Assembly: GCA_963573315.1 (NCBI GenBank)
Contig: OY752146.1
Span: forward strand, 1,550,001 to 1,614,000
Length of the DNA stretch: 64,000 bases
Direction of reading: 5' to 3'
From: Entomortierella parvispora
Taxonomy: Eukaryota; Mortierellomycota; Mortierellomycetes; Mortierellales; Mortierellaceae
Shown: in pieces, positions 1 to 10,700 of the stretch
Numbering within the stretch: position 1 is the first letter of the stretch
How the letters are laid out: each line of letters starts with the position of its first letter
The notes under the pieces: model-generated
Databases searched by the model: none
Told to the model about the DNA's origin: nothing
What the model saw: only the letters and a program-made list of their open reading frames with translations
Made by a program: the position numbers and the translations under genes

Positions 1-82
1 AAGTCACTATAGGGACATTCATTCCGGGATTGAAACCTTCAGATCTCGAACTTTTTTTTTAACTAATAGTCTCGATTAACAG

Positions 83-1335
83 TTCGGAGCCTCATTACTC
101 AATCCGACTGCCAGCATTATCAAAGGAAACTACAATGTCGACCCTTTGACGTATGTTAGCGCAGTTGCGGAATTGAAGAGCGCCTATGGGCCAGCTCCTT
201 TGATTCTGACACTGGGACGTACCTTGACCAAGGGTACGACTGGATACGTGACCTACAGGACAGGAGAATGGGCTCTGGGTTCATGGGGAAGAGCTTTTGA
301 GGATCGCGACCAGTTTTCGTCCATGACAATGGGACTTCGATCGTCTAGCGACAATGAACATTATCAAGCCGAACTTCAAGCAGGCGTTGTTCAGTCTCGA
401 CTCTCGCTGGATCGCACTTGGACTTTGGATGAGAGTACTAGAGTTCGTATCAGTCTTGGCTATTCTTCCCTAGCAGGCGCAGTTGGAAGCATTGGAGGCG
501 ATCGCCAGGTGACTGAGCATACGAGGCTTGGTTTGGCTGCTGAGGTGGGTCTCGGAGGAGTGGCATTTAACTTCAAGTAGGTCAGCTTGTAATGCTTGGC
601 ACCAAAGCAAGAGTCTCTATGCAAGTAATCTGACGGCGCTATCCTCTTTTTTTTTTTTTTTTTTTTTTTTTACTAGGGCTACTCGTTTGGGACAGAGCGT
701 AACTGTCCCGATTCTCCTTTCGACCGAATTTGACCCAAAGATTGCATTCTGGGCCACGGTGGCGCCTGTGTGTGCCCTCACAGCACTGGATCTTGGATAT
801 ATCAAACCCAAACGTAGAAGAGAGCGTGCTCAGAAACTCCAGGACCTTCGCAAGGTCCATGCTGACTTTATTGCCGGCCAAAGAAAGGAGGCGGAAGAGG
901 CCACAACATTGCTTAGGGAGTCAACTATGCGTAAAACCAAACTGGAGCAGGACAAAGACGGTCTCGTAATTATCGAGGCAACTTATGGAAACCTAAGCGC
1001 TGGTCTTGTAGCCGACGTGACGATTGCAGTTCAGGCCCTTGTGAACAACTCTCAATTGGCCATGCCTGGTGGACACTCTAAGGTACGACTCCTGGGATTA
1101 TCTAGTTCTATATTTCAGAGGCTGAATTATTGACAACTGACAACTTGCCCTATACTCACAATACCCAATGCTTCGTTCTCAACCTGAATAGAACCACGTT
1201 CTTGGCTTTTATGACCCCTGCCTGGGCGAGAAGAAGCAGCTCAGGATAAGATACGAATTCCAGAAGAAACTGCACGAAGTTGTAGTGGCTGACATGGCTG
1301 CTGTTGTTGCTCCTGTCCGCGGTAAGCGACAATAA
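83..1335 (+). CDS. DNAJC11: DNAJC11-like mitochondrial J-protein, 3' part
   Basis: The C-terminal 347 residues of a DnaJ subfamily C member 11 homologue; the J domain lies upstream of the window. Exons read as 83-576, 677-1082 and 1192-1335 (stop TAA), with GT-AG introns that keep frame; position 83 follows an AG acceptor, so the window starts inside an intron. The part seen covers the DUF3395 region and the family's characteristic end, where FYDPC is followed by a basic stretch and then LHEVVVAD. A hydrophobic segment (about IAFWATVAPVCALTALDLGY) precedes a charged coiled-coil-like stretch. In animals DNAJC11 binds the MICOS/SAM machinery and affects cristae; the same role here is inferred. 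The first intron carries a T run of about 24 bases. The family call is firm; the 5' part cannot be judged. Confidence 0.88.
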
Positions 1336-2021
1336 CTGCGTTTTCGTTCTTGATTTTTTTTTTTTTTGCACCATTTTGTCTTCTGTGCCGCCTTCTCATA
1401 ACGAACTTTCTTGCAACTCACTCTCTGGATAATAGAGCACATCGTGAACCCACAATAACCTCGAATTCTGTACTCTTAAAAAACAATCAGACTTGAATCG
1501 AAACGACCCATTCCAACAAAATAAAATAGAAAACTCGCTCTTGGTGGTAATCAAATTGAATGGTTTCTCTAGAACGACAGTCGGCAGAGGTCAAAAATTC
1601 TGCTTTCCAGTACTGGCTTTCCACAGAGTGAAAATATGGTTGGTCAGAATGTTCAGGTCGCAGTCCAAAGAAGGAAGCCTGCGCTCGTTTTTGACAGCCT
1701 GGTCATTTCCCTTTTGCAGATAGTGCAATTCGGAAAGGAAGGAAGAAAAAGGTTCGCATGTCCTAGAGGACCAACACAGGGTCTTACATACCACAAGTCC
1801 CAAAGATCCGTCCATAGGGTTGGATTGGTATCGAAGAGGATGTTGAAGAAGACACGATGCGAGAGGAAGTAGCGGCCTTTTTTTTTTGGTTTTTGTTTTT
1901 GGAGGCAGTGCGAATGCGGCTAAACCCTGACCAGTGCATAGAGTTTCTTCTCATTTGTTCTCATCGCTCCATCTCTCCTTTACTCATTCCGCTTGTCATT
2001 GCACAGCAGCCCATCATCATC
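1336..2021. other. Intergenic region, no gene seen
   Basis: The stretch between the DNAJC11 stop and the F-box-like gene holds only short ORFs without recognisable domains. The last 100 bases are pyrimidine-rich and end in a CAT repeat just before the ATG at 2022, as expected for a leader. Confidence 0.6.
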
Positions 2022-3548
2022 ATGGACCTCCTAGAGATACGTTCCTTAACTGGTTCGTTTCTCGACAACAGCGACCTGGCGGCCTGTGTCAGAGTTTCCA
2101 AACTTTGGCACGCGTCTTTTATTCCGCTCCTCTACGAGAAAACTTTTGAAGACCTATTGCGCCAACACTGGACAGCTTTTGAGCCCCGCCTTTGTCACGT
2201 TCGCGACCTCCACTTCAGCTACTTTTGGGAGGAGGAAAAGCTCAACAGCATTCTTGAGAAATGCACGCGTCTCAAGCGACTTTCACTCACCTTTAATGTC
2301 TATAATCACCATCCCAAGATCTTCCTGTGGAATCTTGTTATGGGGAACCCCCAGCTTGTCCGACTCTGTATCGCTGGAAGCCTTCTGCCCATGGTCTACC
2401 GAACCCTACTGACAATCCTGGTGAAGTGCTGTCCTCAACTAACCGAACTTGAACTGACCTCGGCCTCACTGGAAGGCGATGCTTTGAACCGATTCCTGGA
2501 CCTGGCTCCTCGACTGACAAAACTCAAGTTGGAATGGTGTCGAACCTGGGAGCGGAATGTATCTTGGGGGAGTTGGCCGCCGTTTCCAGAGCTCAGGAAA
2601 CTGACGCTGCAGTTTGACAAAGAGTTCTTGCCTTGGAAGGACCAGCTGAGACTTTTTGAAAGGGCTGACAAACTTGAGTCCCTCTCCTGGCATTACGAAG
2701 GAATGGCTCAGGACGGAGATGATTTCATGAACGGACTGGATGACCTTCTCTGCGGAGGATCCTGGCCCAGATTGGATTCTCTCCAACTCACAGAGTCTCC
2801 GCAAGGATCGATGTCTGTATTTACGGACGTACGATTGGCTCGAATTCTAGAGCACTGCCCCAAGGGGGGCCTCCGACGGCTGACTTTACCCTCGGCAGAT
2901 TTCTCAGACCGATCTTGGAGGGCCTTTGAGCGACATTCAAAGACGATCCAGAATTTAACGCTGTCGACGAATAGCTGGACGACTCAGGATATCTTGTCTT
3001 CTTGCCCAGAACTTGTCGAGTTTCATGGCTCTACCTTGGCCTCATTTCATCTTGTGGACGGCTTTCGAAGTGAAAAGTATCGAGAGATGGAAATGGCTGG
3101 GAGGATGAGAGTGGCGGCGGAGGATGGATTGCTGATTCAGTCTCCAGCCGAAGCATCTCAGGGGTCCCAAAATCACCTTGAAATCCAGGGCTTGCTGTTA
3201 CCGTTGTCGTTCGTGCCACTCTCGCCAACGCGACCTTGGGTCTGCGATAAACTCCGGGTGCTTCGTGTTTTACTCCGAAAGTTACCAGAGGAGGAACCAG
3301 GGGCGATCCAGCAGATATTCGACCGATTAGTGAAGTTGCGCTATTTGGAGGAACTGCATCTCTGTCCGATAGAGAAACGATACGGATATGGCTTAGATCC
3401 TAGGGTCCCACTGGGCATGGATCTGGATAGGGATCAGTACGCTGGAGGCGAGTACGAGAGCGCATCTTTGATCCGGAAAGAGGCCGTGGGTCGACGATTG
3501 TTGGAAATCTGGCCTGGGTTGAAGAGCTGCAACCTGTGTTTGCTTTGA
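2022..3548 (+). CDS. F-box-like / leucine-rich repeat protein (copy A)
   Basis: A single-exon gene of 508 residues. The first 45 residues look like an F-box helix bundle (MDLLEIRSL, then CVRVSKLWH), the usual Skp1-binding end of SCF ubiquitin-ligase adaptors. The rest is irregular leucine-rich repeats (many LxxLxL strings), which normally select the substrate. The protein ends in the block LLEIWPGLKSC, also found at the ends of the two paralogues at 26093 and 28988. The reading frame is open 165 bases further upstream, but the ATG at 2022 is chosen because its N-terminus lines up with both paralogues. The target is unknown. Tetra- to octanucleotide-type CACCTG repeats (four copies) lie just after the stop, near 3588-3612. 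Confidence 0.75.
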   Translation: MDLLEIRSLTGSFLDNSDLAACVRVSKLWHASFIPLLYEKTFEDLLRQHWTAFEPRLCHVRDLHFSYFWEEEKLNSILEKCTRLKRLSLTFNVYNHHPKIFLWNLVMGNPQLVRLCIAGSLLPMVYRTLLTILVKCCPQLTELELTSASLEGDALNRFLDLAPRLTKLKLEWCRTWERNVSWGSWPPFPELRKLTLQFDKEFLPWKDQLRLFERADKLESLSWHYEGMAQDGDDFMNGLDDLLCGGSWPRLDSLQLTESPQGSMSVFTDVRLARILEHCPKGGLRRLTLPSADFSDRSWRAFERHSKTIQNLTLSTNSWTTQDILSSCPELVEFHGSTLASFHLVDGFRSEKYREMEMAGRMRVAAEDGLLIQSPAEASQGSQNHLEIQGLLLPLSFVPLSPTRPWVCDKLRVLRVLLRKLPEEEPGAIQQIFDRLVKLRYLEELHLCPIEKRYGYGLDPRVPLGMDLDRDQYAGGEYESASLIRKEAVGRRLLEIWPGLKSCNLCLL

Positions 3549-3908
3549 TGAGGGCTTGTCGCACGGACATGCTGGATCCTATTGCTGCACCTGCACCTGC
3601 ACCTGCACCTGCAAAAGAAAATAAAAGCATGCAGCAATTGGTTAGTTGCTTTCTAGACAGTCGATAAAACAAGGTTTCTTAAGACATATGACGAAACTCT
3701 GGGCTTTTCTCAGTTGCCATCGACTTTGAGATATTGCCCCGGTAAAATTCGAAAATGATTGAGATCGGATGTTTGTTTCTGGAGAAAGCAACATACAAAA
3801 GCACGCCTGACTTTTTAGCTGTGCTTGTCTTTTTCTTCTCTTCCCTCTTCTTTTCTTTTTTCTCTTTTTTTCCCTTGATTGTTTTTATTCCACTCTAGAA
3901 AGCAGCTG
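3549..3908. other. Intergenic region with a short hexanucleotide repeat
   Basis: It contains four tandem copies of CACCTG near 3588-3612, then a pyrimidine-rich stretch ending in a good acceptor (CACTCTAG, 3898) ten bases before the next ATG. A 5' UTR intron in the following gene is therefore possible. No coding segment was recognised. Confidence 0.5.
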
Positions 3909-4541
3909 ATGTTGCTCAACTTGCCCACCGTAAAGGTGATTCTTATTCTCACTGCCGTAGTCATCCTTGTGGTGCTTTGGTTCACGCTCTGTCGTCGGAT
4001 AGAGCAACATCGACCCCCCAACCGCGTAATCCTCCCAACAAGTCAAGTTGGCAACCAACGCACAATCTATATCACACCACCAGTGCGCCGCAACCCTTTG
4101 ACGTTAGTACGAGCGTCCAATGCCTCCACCAACACGGCTCAAACTCCTCCACCACATCGTCCTGTAATGATGACGACGATGACAGAGACAACCCCACTTC
4201 CATTGTATTCAAGGAACGACGATTCGGTCAACAACAACAACACTACCAGTACCACAACTACGGCCGCCTCAGTGTATAGCGCTTACCCAATTTTGAACAT
4301 AGGGGGGAATCCAGGAGGAGGAACGAACCAGGACGCTGAAGGAGAGCAACATTTCCCATCAATACCACCCCCAGCATATACCCCGGCGGATGAGACCACC
4401 TTGCCTTCATCATCGCCACTTTCATTACAGAGTCCCGCTGTGTCAAATGAAGCCGGCACTCCTGGTATTGTGCAGGCTCCAACGTCAGGAACCATGTTTA
4501 GACAACAAGATCATATTTCCATCTCAATGTCCCGTCCTTAG
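3909..4541 (+). CDS. Small single-pass membrane protein with PPxY motif
   Basis: A reading frame of 210 residues, not matched to a named family. Residues about 8-28 form one strong hydrophobic segment (VILILTAVVILVVLWF), followed at once by CRR, so the long C-terminal part is probably cytosolic. That part is rich in Ser, Thr, Pro and Asn and contains PPAY at 154-157 inside PPPAYTP, the type of motif bound by WW domains of Nedd4/Rsp5 ubiquitin ligases. The frame is also open upstream from 3879 but without an ATG; an acceptor-like site sits just before the ATG, so an upstream exon is possible. Low-complexity composition lowers confidence that it is translated as drawn. Confidence 0.5.
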   Translation: MLLNLPTVKVILILTAVVILVVLWFTLCRRIEQHRPPNRVILPTSQVGNQRTIYITPPVRRNPLTLVRASNASTNTAQTPPPHRPVMMTTMTETTPLPLYSRNDDSVNNNNTTSTTTTAASVYSAYPILNIGGNPGGGTNQDAEGEQHFPSIPPPAYTPADETTLPSSSPLSLQSPAVSNEAGTPGIVQAPTSGTMFRQQDHISISMSRP

Positions 4542-5155
4542 ATAGAAAACGATACCCTTATTTAAAACCTCTTTTAGGACCAATAATCAGACCCTCTTAG
4601 AGATTATCTTGGTGGTGGTGGTGGCTGGAAGTTGGAAACGGAGGTACATGCTGCATAGCGCAGACGCGACTTTTCGACATTTTTTTGGCCATGCTCGACC
4701 AAACACAGGTTTTTTTTTTTTTTTTTTGCAACATTTTATTTGCCATGCCGAGCCAAAGAAGTGGAGTATATAAACTGAACTATCTACGACCTGACGCAGC
4801 CGCGTGGTCTAGCGATCCCCGCGCAACAAATGCCACGACTCGCCGTGTAATATTGGAGAGTAAAGTGTTACAAAAAATGGATCTTCCCCATTTTTTCAAG
4901 TGTCGTTAAATGAACTTGGCCGCATATACAGGCCAGAAATCGATGGTCCGCCAAAAAAGGGTCGTCCTGGGCTCCAGGGCAGAGGCCTTGGATGTGGTCA
5001 GCGAGGAGCGCGCCACATGGGCAAGTGTCAGGGGGCAATATCGCCCCAGCGACCAAACACAGGTCTGAAGATAATTAAGGGTGTATACTTAAGGGTCTGA
5101 AACGGAGGTATTGATACATGTAGGAAAAAATATTTTCCGAAATAACAAGAAATAA
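4542..5155. other. Intergenic region with direct repeats and short hairpins
   Basis: No gene seen. A 15-base direct repeat (CGACCAAACACAGGT) occurs at 4696-4710 and again at 5050-5064; a 12-base repeat (GAAACGGAGGTA) occurs near 4635-4646 and 5099-5110, in the opposite order. Two small perfect hairpins are present: 4872-4896 (nine-base stem of A6TGG and CCAT6) and 5032-5047 (GGGGC and GCCCC). Confidence 0.55.
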
Positions 5156-5226
5156 GAAAGTGTAGTATATGGGTATCATTCCGGCCTTCCAAGCCTGAGA
5201 ACCGGGTTCGAGTCCCGGCACTTTCA
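5156..5226 (+). tRNA. tRNA-Gly (anticodon TCC)
   Basis: A 71-base tRNA without intron. The acceptor stem GAAAGTG (5156-5162) pairs perfectly with CACTTTC (5219-5225), followed by discriminator A. The anticodon loop is CTTCCAA with anticodon TCC at 5188-5190. The T arm is CCGGG, loop TTCGAGT, CCCGG, and matches a B box. The anticodon stem (CCGGC and GCCTG) has one mismatch and the D arm is weak, though similar weakness is known in eukaryotic tRNA-Gly(TCC). A TTTT follows within five bases as a Pol III terminator. A decayed copy or a tRNA-derived repeat is possible but less likely, given the perfect acceptor stem. Confidence 0.75.
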
Positions 5227-5331
5227 TTTTGAACTTTTTGGTGGTCAAACATCTACGACTTGATAGTTTTGGTCCGTCCTTTGCCTCTTTCAGAAGGGGA
5301 AAACGCCCCACAACGTTTTACTTTTTACTTT

Positions 5332-5998
5332 CGACCTGGTCGTTTTTTAGTAAGCCGCCGACCTGCAAACACCTTCCTTTTTGGATATCCTAACAGCCGA
5401 CCTCGATTTCTCTAACCATCGACCGCTATCCGCCGACCTTCTCGTAACCACCGACTTTTTGTCTGTCTTGTCCGCCGACCCTCTTTAACCACCGACCATT
5501 CCCATGTCGTATCCGCCGACATTTACAACTGCTATCCACCCTCCCACCTTCCTATCAAAAGTCGATGGAATCAAGTCCAATCGTTATCAAAGTCTGTAAA
5601 ATCGCGTATTATCCAAGTTCCCCAGCGAGAATCAGCTGCTTTGAACGACAACTCCCATTGCCCTTCCCCACATCATCCTCCCACCACCTGCTTCGACTTG
5701 TCACAAAATTGACTGTTCCAATACAGCACCATCCGGTCAAAGGAGACGACAGAAATTGCAAAGTCGGCACATATTTAGGAGAATGGGACGGTGGATAGCA
5801 GTTGTAAATGTCGGCGGATACGACATGGGAATGGTCGGTGGTTAAAGAGGGTCGGCGGACAAGACAGACAAAAAGTCGGTGGTTACGAGAAGGTCGGCGG
5901 ATAGCGGTCGATGGTTAGAGAAATCGAGGTCGGCTGTTAGGATATCCAAAAAGGAAGGTGTTTGCAGGTCGGCGGCTTACTAAAAAACGACCAGGTCG
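5332..5998. mobile_element. Foldback / MITE-like element with 215-bp inverted arms
   Basis: The left arm (5332-5546) is the reverse complement of the right arm (5784-5998). I compared the arms block by block and found one mismatch near the inner edge (5541/5789) and no indel. The spacer (5547-5783) has no recognisable coding region. The arms contain alternating TCCGCCGAC and ACCACCGAC boxes with a combined period of about 41 bases (for example 5429, 5447, 5471, 5488, 5512), like subterminal transposase-binding repeats. No transposase is present, so the element would be non-autonomous. The right flank carries one more box (GGTCGGCGGATAG, from 5995) with no partner on the left. No clear target-site duplication was found, so the family is unassigned. 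Confidence 0.8.
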
Positions 5999-7782
5999 GC
6001 GGATAGATTAAATGTTTTATTTTCTAGTGTCAACCTTGACACCACTCACTAACTCCTTCTTCAAAGACTACTAGATCTTGTGCTGGAAAGTGTCGTGCCT
6101 GCGCATGCAATTATCCAAGATTTGAGGTCGCGTTAACGTAGAAGATGAAAGTTGGTTGGCAACAAAGGAGAGAGGCGACCGTGATCGGCAGTTACGAGTG
6201 TCGAGGAGGCAGCGGAGAGTGGGTTGAGATGTCAAAGTTGGCGGTGAGGGCACTAGGTTATTCACTGGCAAGGGCGGATGACGGACACAGGGCGCCAGCC
6301 ACTTGTCCTTTCACCAGGGTCAAAAAAAGTCGATCGAAAACACTGTTGTCCTGAAGGACGTGGAAGAAAAGGTAGAAGAGGTTACATGCACGACCTACGC
6401 GAATAAAGAGTGAGTTTCAGGGAGAACCGTTTGATTTCATCTCCAGTCTGTACTCATTTCAATTCTATCAATGCGGGTCGTGTAACTTCCCCTCCATCTC
6501 TGCGTCTCTTTCGGTGCCTGCTTCTTTGCCACCCGCAAGTACTCTTCCAGCGAAAGCTATCTTCAACAGGTCCATTGTAGCGTCTTTTTGAACAAGAGTG
6601 TATAGATGGTGCCAGAGTTAATGAGGACCGGGAAAGGGGGACCGAAAATCAACGTAGGGAATATGTGGCATCTGGATCGTGCGGTTGCGGGGAAGGGAGA
6701 AGGCAAAACTCACTCTACACTTTTGGCTTTTTTTTTTTTTTTTTTTTTTGAAACTCTATTCAGGGCCAGGAAGCGTGACCCTGTCTGTCCGTCTGGCAGG
6801 GGAGGCCAATAGCCAATGAGGACTTTCGGGCTTTGGCACCTTCACCTGAAGGGACCTGCAGCCCGAACCAGCGCTGCTGCAGGACCAACGAACCAGGACC
6901 AAGACTTTAGCGGAATCCAAGGACTGGTGTCAATGTCAATACAAAACAGGTCCCACCAGACGGGTTTAAGTAGGACAGCTGTTCACTGAGGGAACGTACG
7001 GGACGGTTCGCCACGGATCGGCCTTTTTGTTTGTGTATTGCACTTCAATTAACCATCAATTGAGTGATTGAATAAAGAAAGAGAGTCTTCAGGCTTATGT
7101 AGATGGAGTTGGTCTATGACTAACAAGTAACAACACAACAAGAGGGCGTGGAGGAAGAGGTGAGAGGGAAAGTGGCGAGGGAGAGCAACGACGAGAAGGT
7201 GAGCCGCGAGAGGTGTGGAAGAGAAAAAGAAAACTCTATGGACTAAAGAGGAAGGTGCTGCAAATTCTCCCACGGGCAGCTCTGCACTGTATGATCCACG
7301 GACTATGTGTGCCCGCTGGACTGGACTGGACCGGACTCGACTCGGCCGGACAGGGTTTCGTTGGGTGGGGTGGAGACAGAGGAGGCGGCAGGCAAGGAGG
7401 AGGATGAGGAGGAGGATGGGGGAAGAACAGGAGCGAGAGGAGGAGGGCATACAATGGCACGGATACGAAGAGTCATCAACCCACCAACCACCACGAGTTG
7501 TTGTTGCTGAAAGGGAATCCTCCTTCTTTCTCTTCCTCCTTTCTCTCTTTCTTCTTTCTTTCCTTCTATTCTTGCTCTTCTTCTTCACACTCCCCACCTC
7601 CCCCCTCCTTTCCTCTCTCATCACTCCACTCTTCTCTCCTCCTCTCTCCCTCCCTCTCTCCTCTCATTCAACCCGAGCTTGCTCATTGTCGTTCTCTCTC
7701 ATCTCATTCCTCATCTCTCTCTCTCCTTTGGTTGTTTTTGGTGCCTGTGCTTCTTCCGTCATAACTATTGCATAAATCCATC
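5999..7782. other. Gene-free stretch and DHTKD1 upstream region
   Basis: No convincing gene on either strand. A T run of about 23 bases lies at 6727-6749. Around 7316-7350 there is a degenerate tandem GGACT/GACTC tract. From about 7515 to 7770 the plus strand is strongly CT-rich, as in the leader or core promoter of the next gene; the long ORFs on both strands in this part are low-complexity artefacts. Confidence 0.6.
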
Positions 7783-10700
7783 ATGTCAGGTATTCTTCGT
7801 CTCGCCGCGGCATCGTCCGCTAGGGCCGTCAAGTCTTCGTCCGCGCCCATCATAACCCGCTCCGCCGCTTTCCACCGCCACGCGATCCAGACCTCGAGAG
7901 CTACTCCTCTTACAGTCTCCAGATTGGCCTCAGTCCCAAGCAAGAAGGTTGCTGTGCCTGCCATCAATGTGATCCAGCAGCGAGCTTCCTACCACGATGA
8001 TGGTGCTTACGGATACAGAGTTCCCAGTGTCTACTCGATGCCTGACTGTAGGTCCAATTTTGTCGTCATGCTTGAGGAGAAATGAAATTGTTCCGTCCAC
8101 TGACTGAGGAATGGTTTCTTTTGCATACTTCAATAGACACTGCGGAAGAACTGGCCAACAGAGTTGAGAATGCCAACTTGCTGCGTCTGGTCATCGGCTA
8201 CAGGACTCACGGTCACCGCCGTGCAGACCTTGACCCTTTGAAGATTGTCAAGGCTGAGTAAGTCTTGGAGAAAATGAGGAAAATCGCGCTCCTCCAAAGG
8301 GTTGTCCTCGAAAGCCGGATCATTGGATCAGAGCTTGTTTTTTTTTTTTTTTTTTTTTTTTTACTCACGCTCCAATTTTTTTCAACCTTTCTTTTCCTCT
8401 CTCCTTGCTGTCTGTCCCCTGTGTGCCTTCAGGAACGTTCTCGCTCTCTCGCCAGAACGGTATGCGCTCACAGATCCATCCAAGACCTATAACCTCAGCG
8501 GAATCCTCCATGTCAACGAGTCAAAGAGCAGCGCACAGGCAAAGGAGGAGGCCACTCTCGAGGCTGTGGTTGCTCACCTTGAAAAGTCGTACTGTGGCAA
8601 GATTGCATACGAGTTCACTCATATTCCCGTAAGGATTCAAACAGTTTTTTCTTGCCAGGACCAGAGGTGCTCGTCTGTTGCTTTGGCAGAGAGTTTAATC
8701 TGAACCGCAATTGATCGATCCATGTGTCTCGTATAGAATGCCAGCGAGCGTCGTTGGTTCGCTCACCAGGTCGAGTCCTACCAGAAGCCCCCAATTACCC
8801 CTGAGGACAAGCAGCGCATCTTTGAACTCTTGACAAAGTCCGAGGTCTTTGATCACTTTATGGGCAAGAAGTTTGCTCAGGTGAAGCGTTATGGTCTCGA
8901 GGGTGCTGAGAGCATGATGGTTGCCCTGGATGCTCTCTTCAACACTGCTTCTAAAGGTAACTGGAAAGAGAACATACTCTTTTGTTGTGTCCTGAATCGG
9001 GTAATCTAACCTTGAGCTCCTTTCTCTCCCAATGAAATAGCTGGCGTGACCGAGGTAGTTTTGGGCATGCCCCATCGTGGACGTCTGAACTTGTTGACGG
9101 ACTTGATGCAGTACGACCCCACTGCCCTCTTCTCCAAGGTGAAGGGTAACGCAGAATTCCCTGCTGGCATTCCTGCCACCGGAGATGTCTTGTCCCATAT
9201 CGCCAACTCTCCCAAGCTCGACTACGGCGAGGCTGAGCCCATCCACGTTTCCATGCTCCACAACCCCTCTCACTTGGAGGCCGTGAACCCAGTGGCCATG
9301 GGCAAGGCTCGCGCCAAGCAGATGGATCTTATTGCTGCTTCATCTCCCGAGTGCCAGCTCGGAGACAAGGTCATGTGTGTCCAACTGCACGGAGATGCTG
9401 CTTTCACTGGTCAGGGAGTCGTCATGGAGAGCTTGGGTCTTTCCAACCTCCCTCATTTCTCCTCTGGAGGATCGATCCATATTGTAGTCAACAACCAGAT
9501 CGGATACACGACCCCTGCCCAGAACGCTCGCTCTTCTGTTTACAGCTCAGATATCGGCAAGATGATCAACGCACCTGTTATCCACGTCAACGGTGACCAT
9601 CCCGAAGAGGTCGTGCACGCCATGCGCATTGCCTTTGAGTACCGAAACAAGTTCCGCAAGGATGTCATTCTGGATCTGATTGCTTACCGTCGCTGGGGTC
9701 ACAACGAGTTGGATGAGCCTGCCTTTACTCAACCCCTGATGTACAACAACATTCGTGCTCGCAAGTCCGTCCCAAAGCTGTACGAGGAAAAGTTGATGGC
9801 GGAGGATATTATCTCGAAGGGTTCTATTGACGAGTTCCGTCAGGATTACTTTGAGAAGCTCGAGGACGACTTTTCCGAGATTGACAGCTTCAAGCCCGAG
9901 GCTGATCATTTGCAGGGCAAGTGGAAGGACATGATCTTGCCCACAGAGACTGTGAGCCGCATCGATACCGGTATCGACCAGGAGCAGATGTATGATATCG
10001 GTAAGGCTTCTGTGACAGCTCCTGGAGACTTTGAGATCCACCCTAGGTTGGAGAAGTTCCATGTGCAGTCCCGCCTGAACAAACTCAAGGATGGACAGAA
10101 GATTGACTGGGCCACTGCCGAGGCCATCGCGTTCGGATCGTTGTTGAAGGAGGGCTTTGATGTCCGTATCTGTGGTCAGGATGTCGGTCGTGGCACCTTC
10201 TCCCAACGCCACGCCATGTTGGTCGATCAGAAGACCGAGCGCGTCCACATTCCCTTGAACGCCATGAGCGAGTCCCAAGGTCATTTGGAAGTAGCCAACT
10301 CATCTTTGTCTGAGTTGGCCGTTTTGGCTTTCGAGACTGGAATGAGTTACGAGACACCCAAGATGCTCAACATCTGGGAGGCTCAGTTCGGAGACTTCTT
10401 CAACTCTGCCCAAGTCACGATCGATACCTACGTGTCCAGTGCCGAGAGTAAGTTTATTTCTGATTCTTTTCTTGCAAATTAACCTTGGTCCAAAGGCAAT
10501 TAATTGATCATTTTGATCATCTTTGTTTTCTAGCCAAGTGGCTCCGCCAGTCTGGCTTGGTGATGTTGTTGCCTCACGGATACGATGGTGCTGGACCAGA
10601 GCACTCGACCTGTCGTATTGAGCGTTGGTTGCAAATGACCAATGACGCGTTCGATGTCACGGATAGCTCGATCAAGGCCAACACCAATATGCACGTCGTG

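Noticed and set aside
528-1133. Continuous frame reading through the poly-T run in the DNAJC11 gene
   Set aside because: The run lies in an intron (577-676) whose removal restores the family sequence; reading through would insert a Phe run.
4795-4845. A-box-like TGGTCTAGCG sequence
   Set aside because: There is no B box within tRNA distance and no cloverleaf.
5547-5783. Short frame in the spacer of the foldback element as a possible transposase remnant
   Set aside because: It is only about 77 codons, lacks an acidic catalytic motif or zinc-finger pattern, and runs into the repeat arm.
7049-7624. Minus-strand frame of 191 codons upstream of DHTKD1
   Set aside because: It is the antisense of CT-rich leader DNA, with Lys/Arg-rich and Leu-rich low-complexity runs and no conserved pattern.
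9547-10284. Minus-strand frame of 245 codons inside the DHTKD1 gene
   Set aside because: It is an antisense shadow of a long, well-conserved exon and has no family resemblance.
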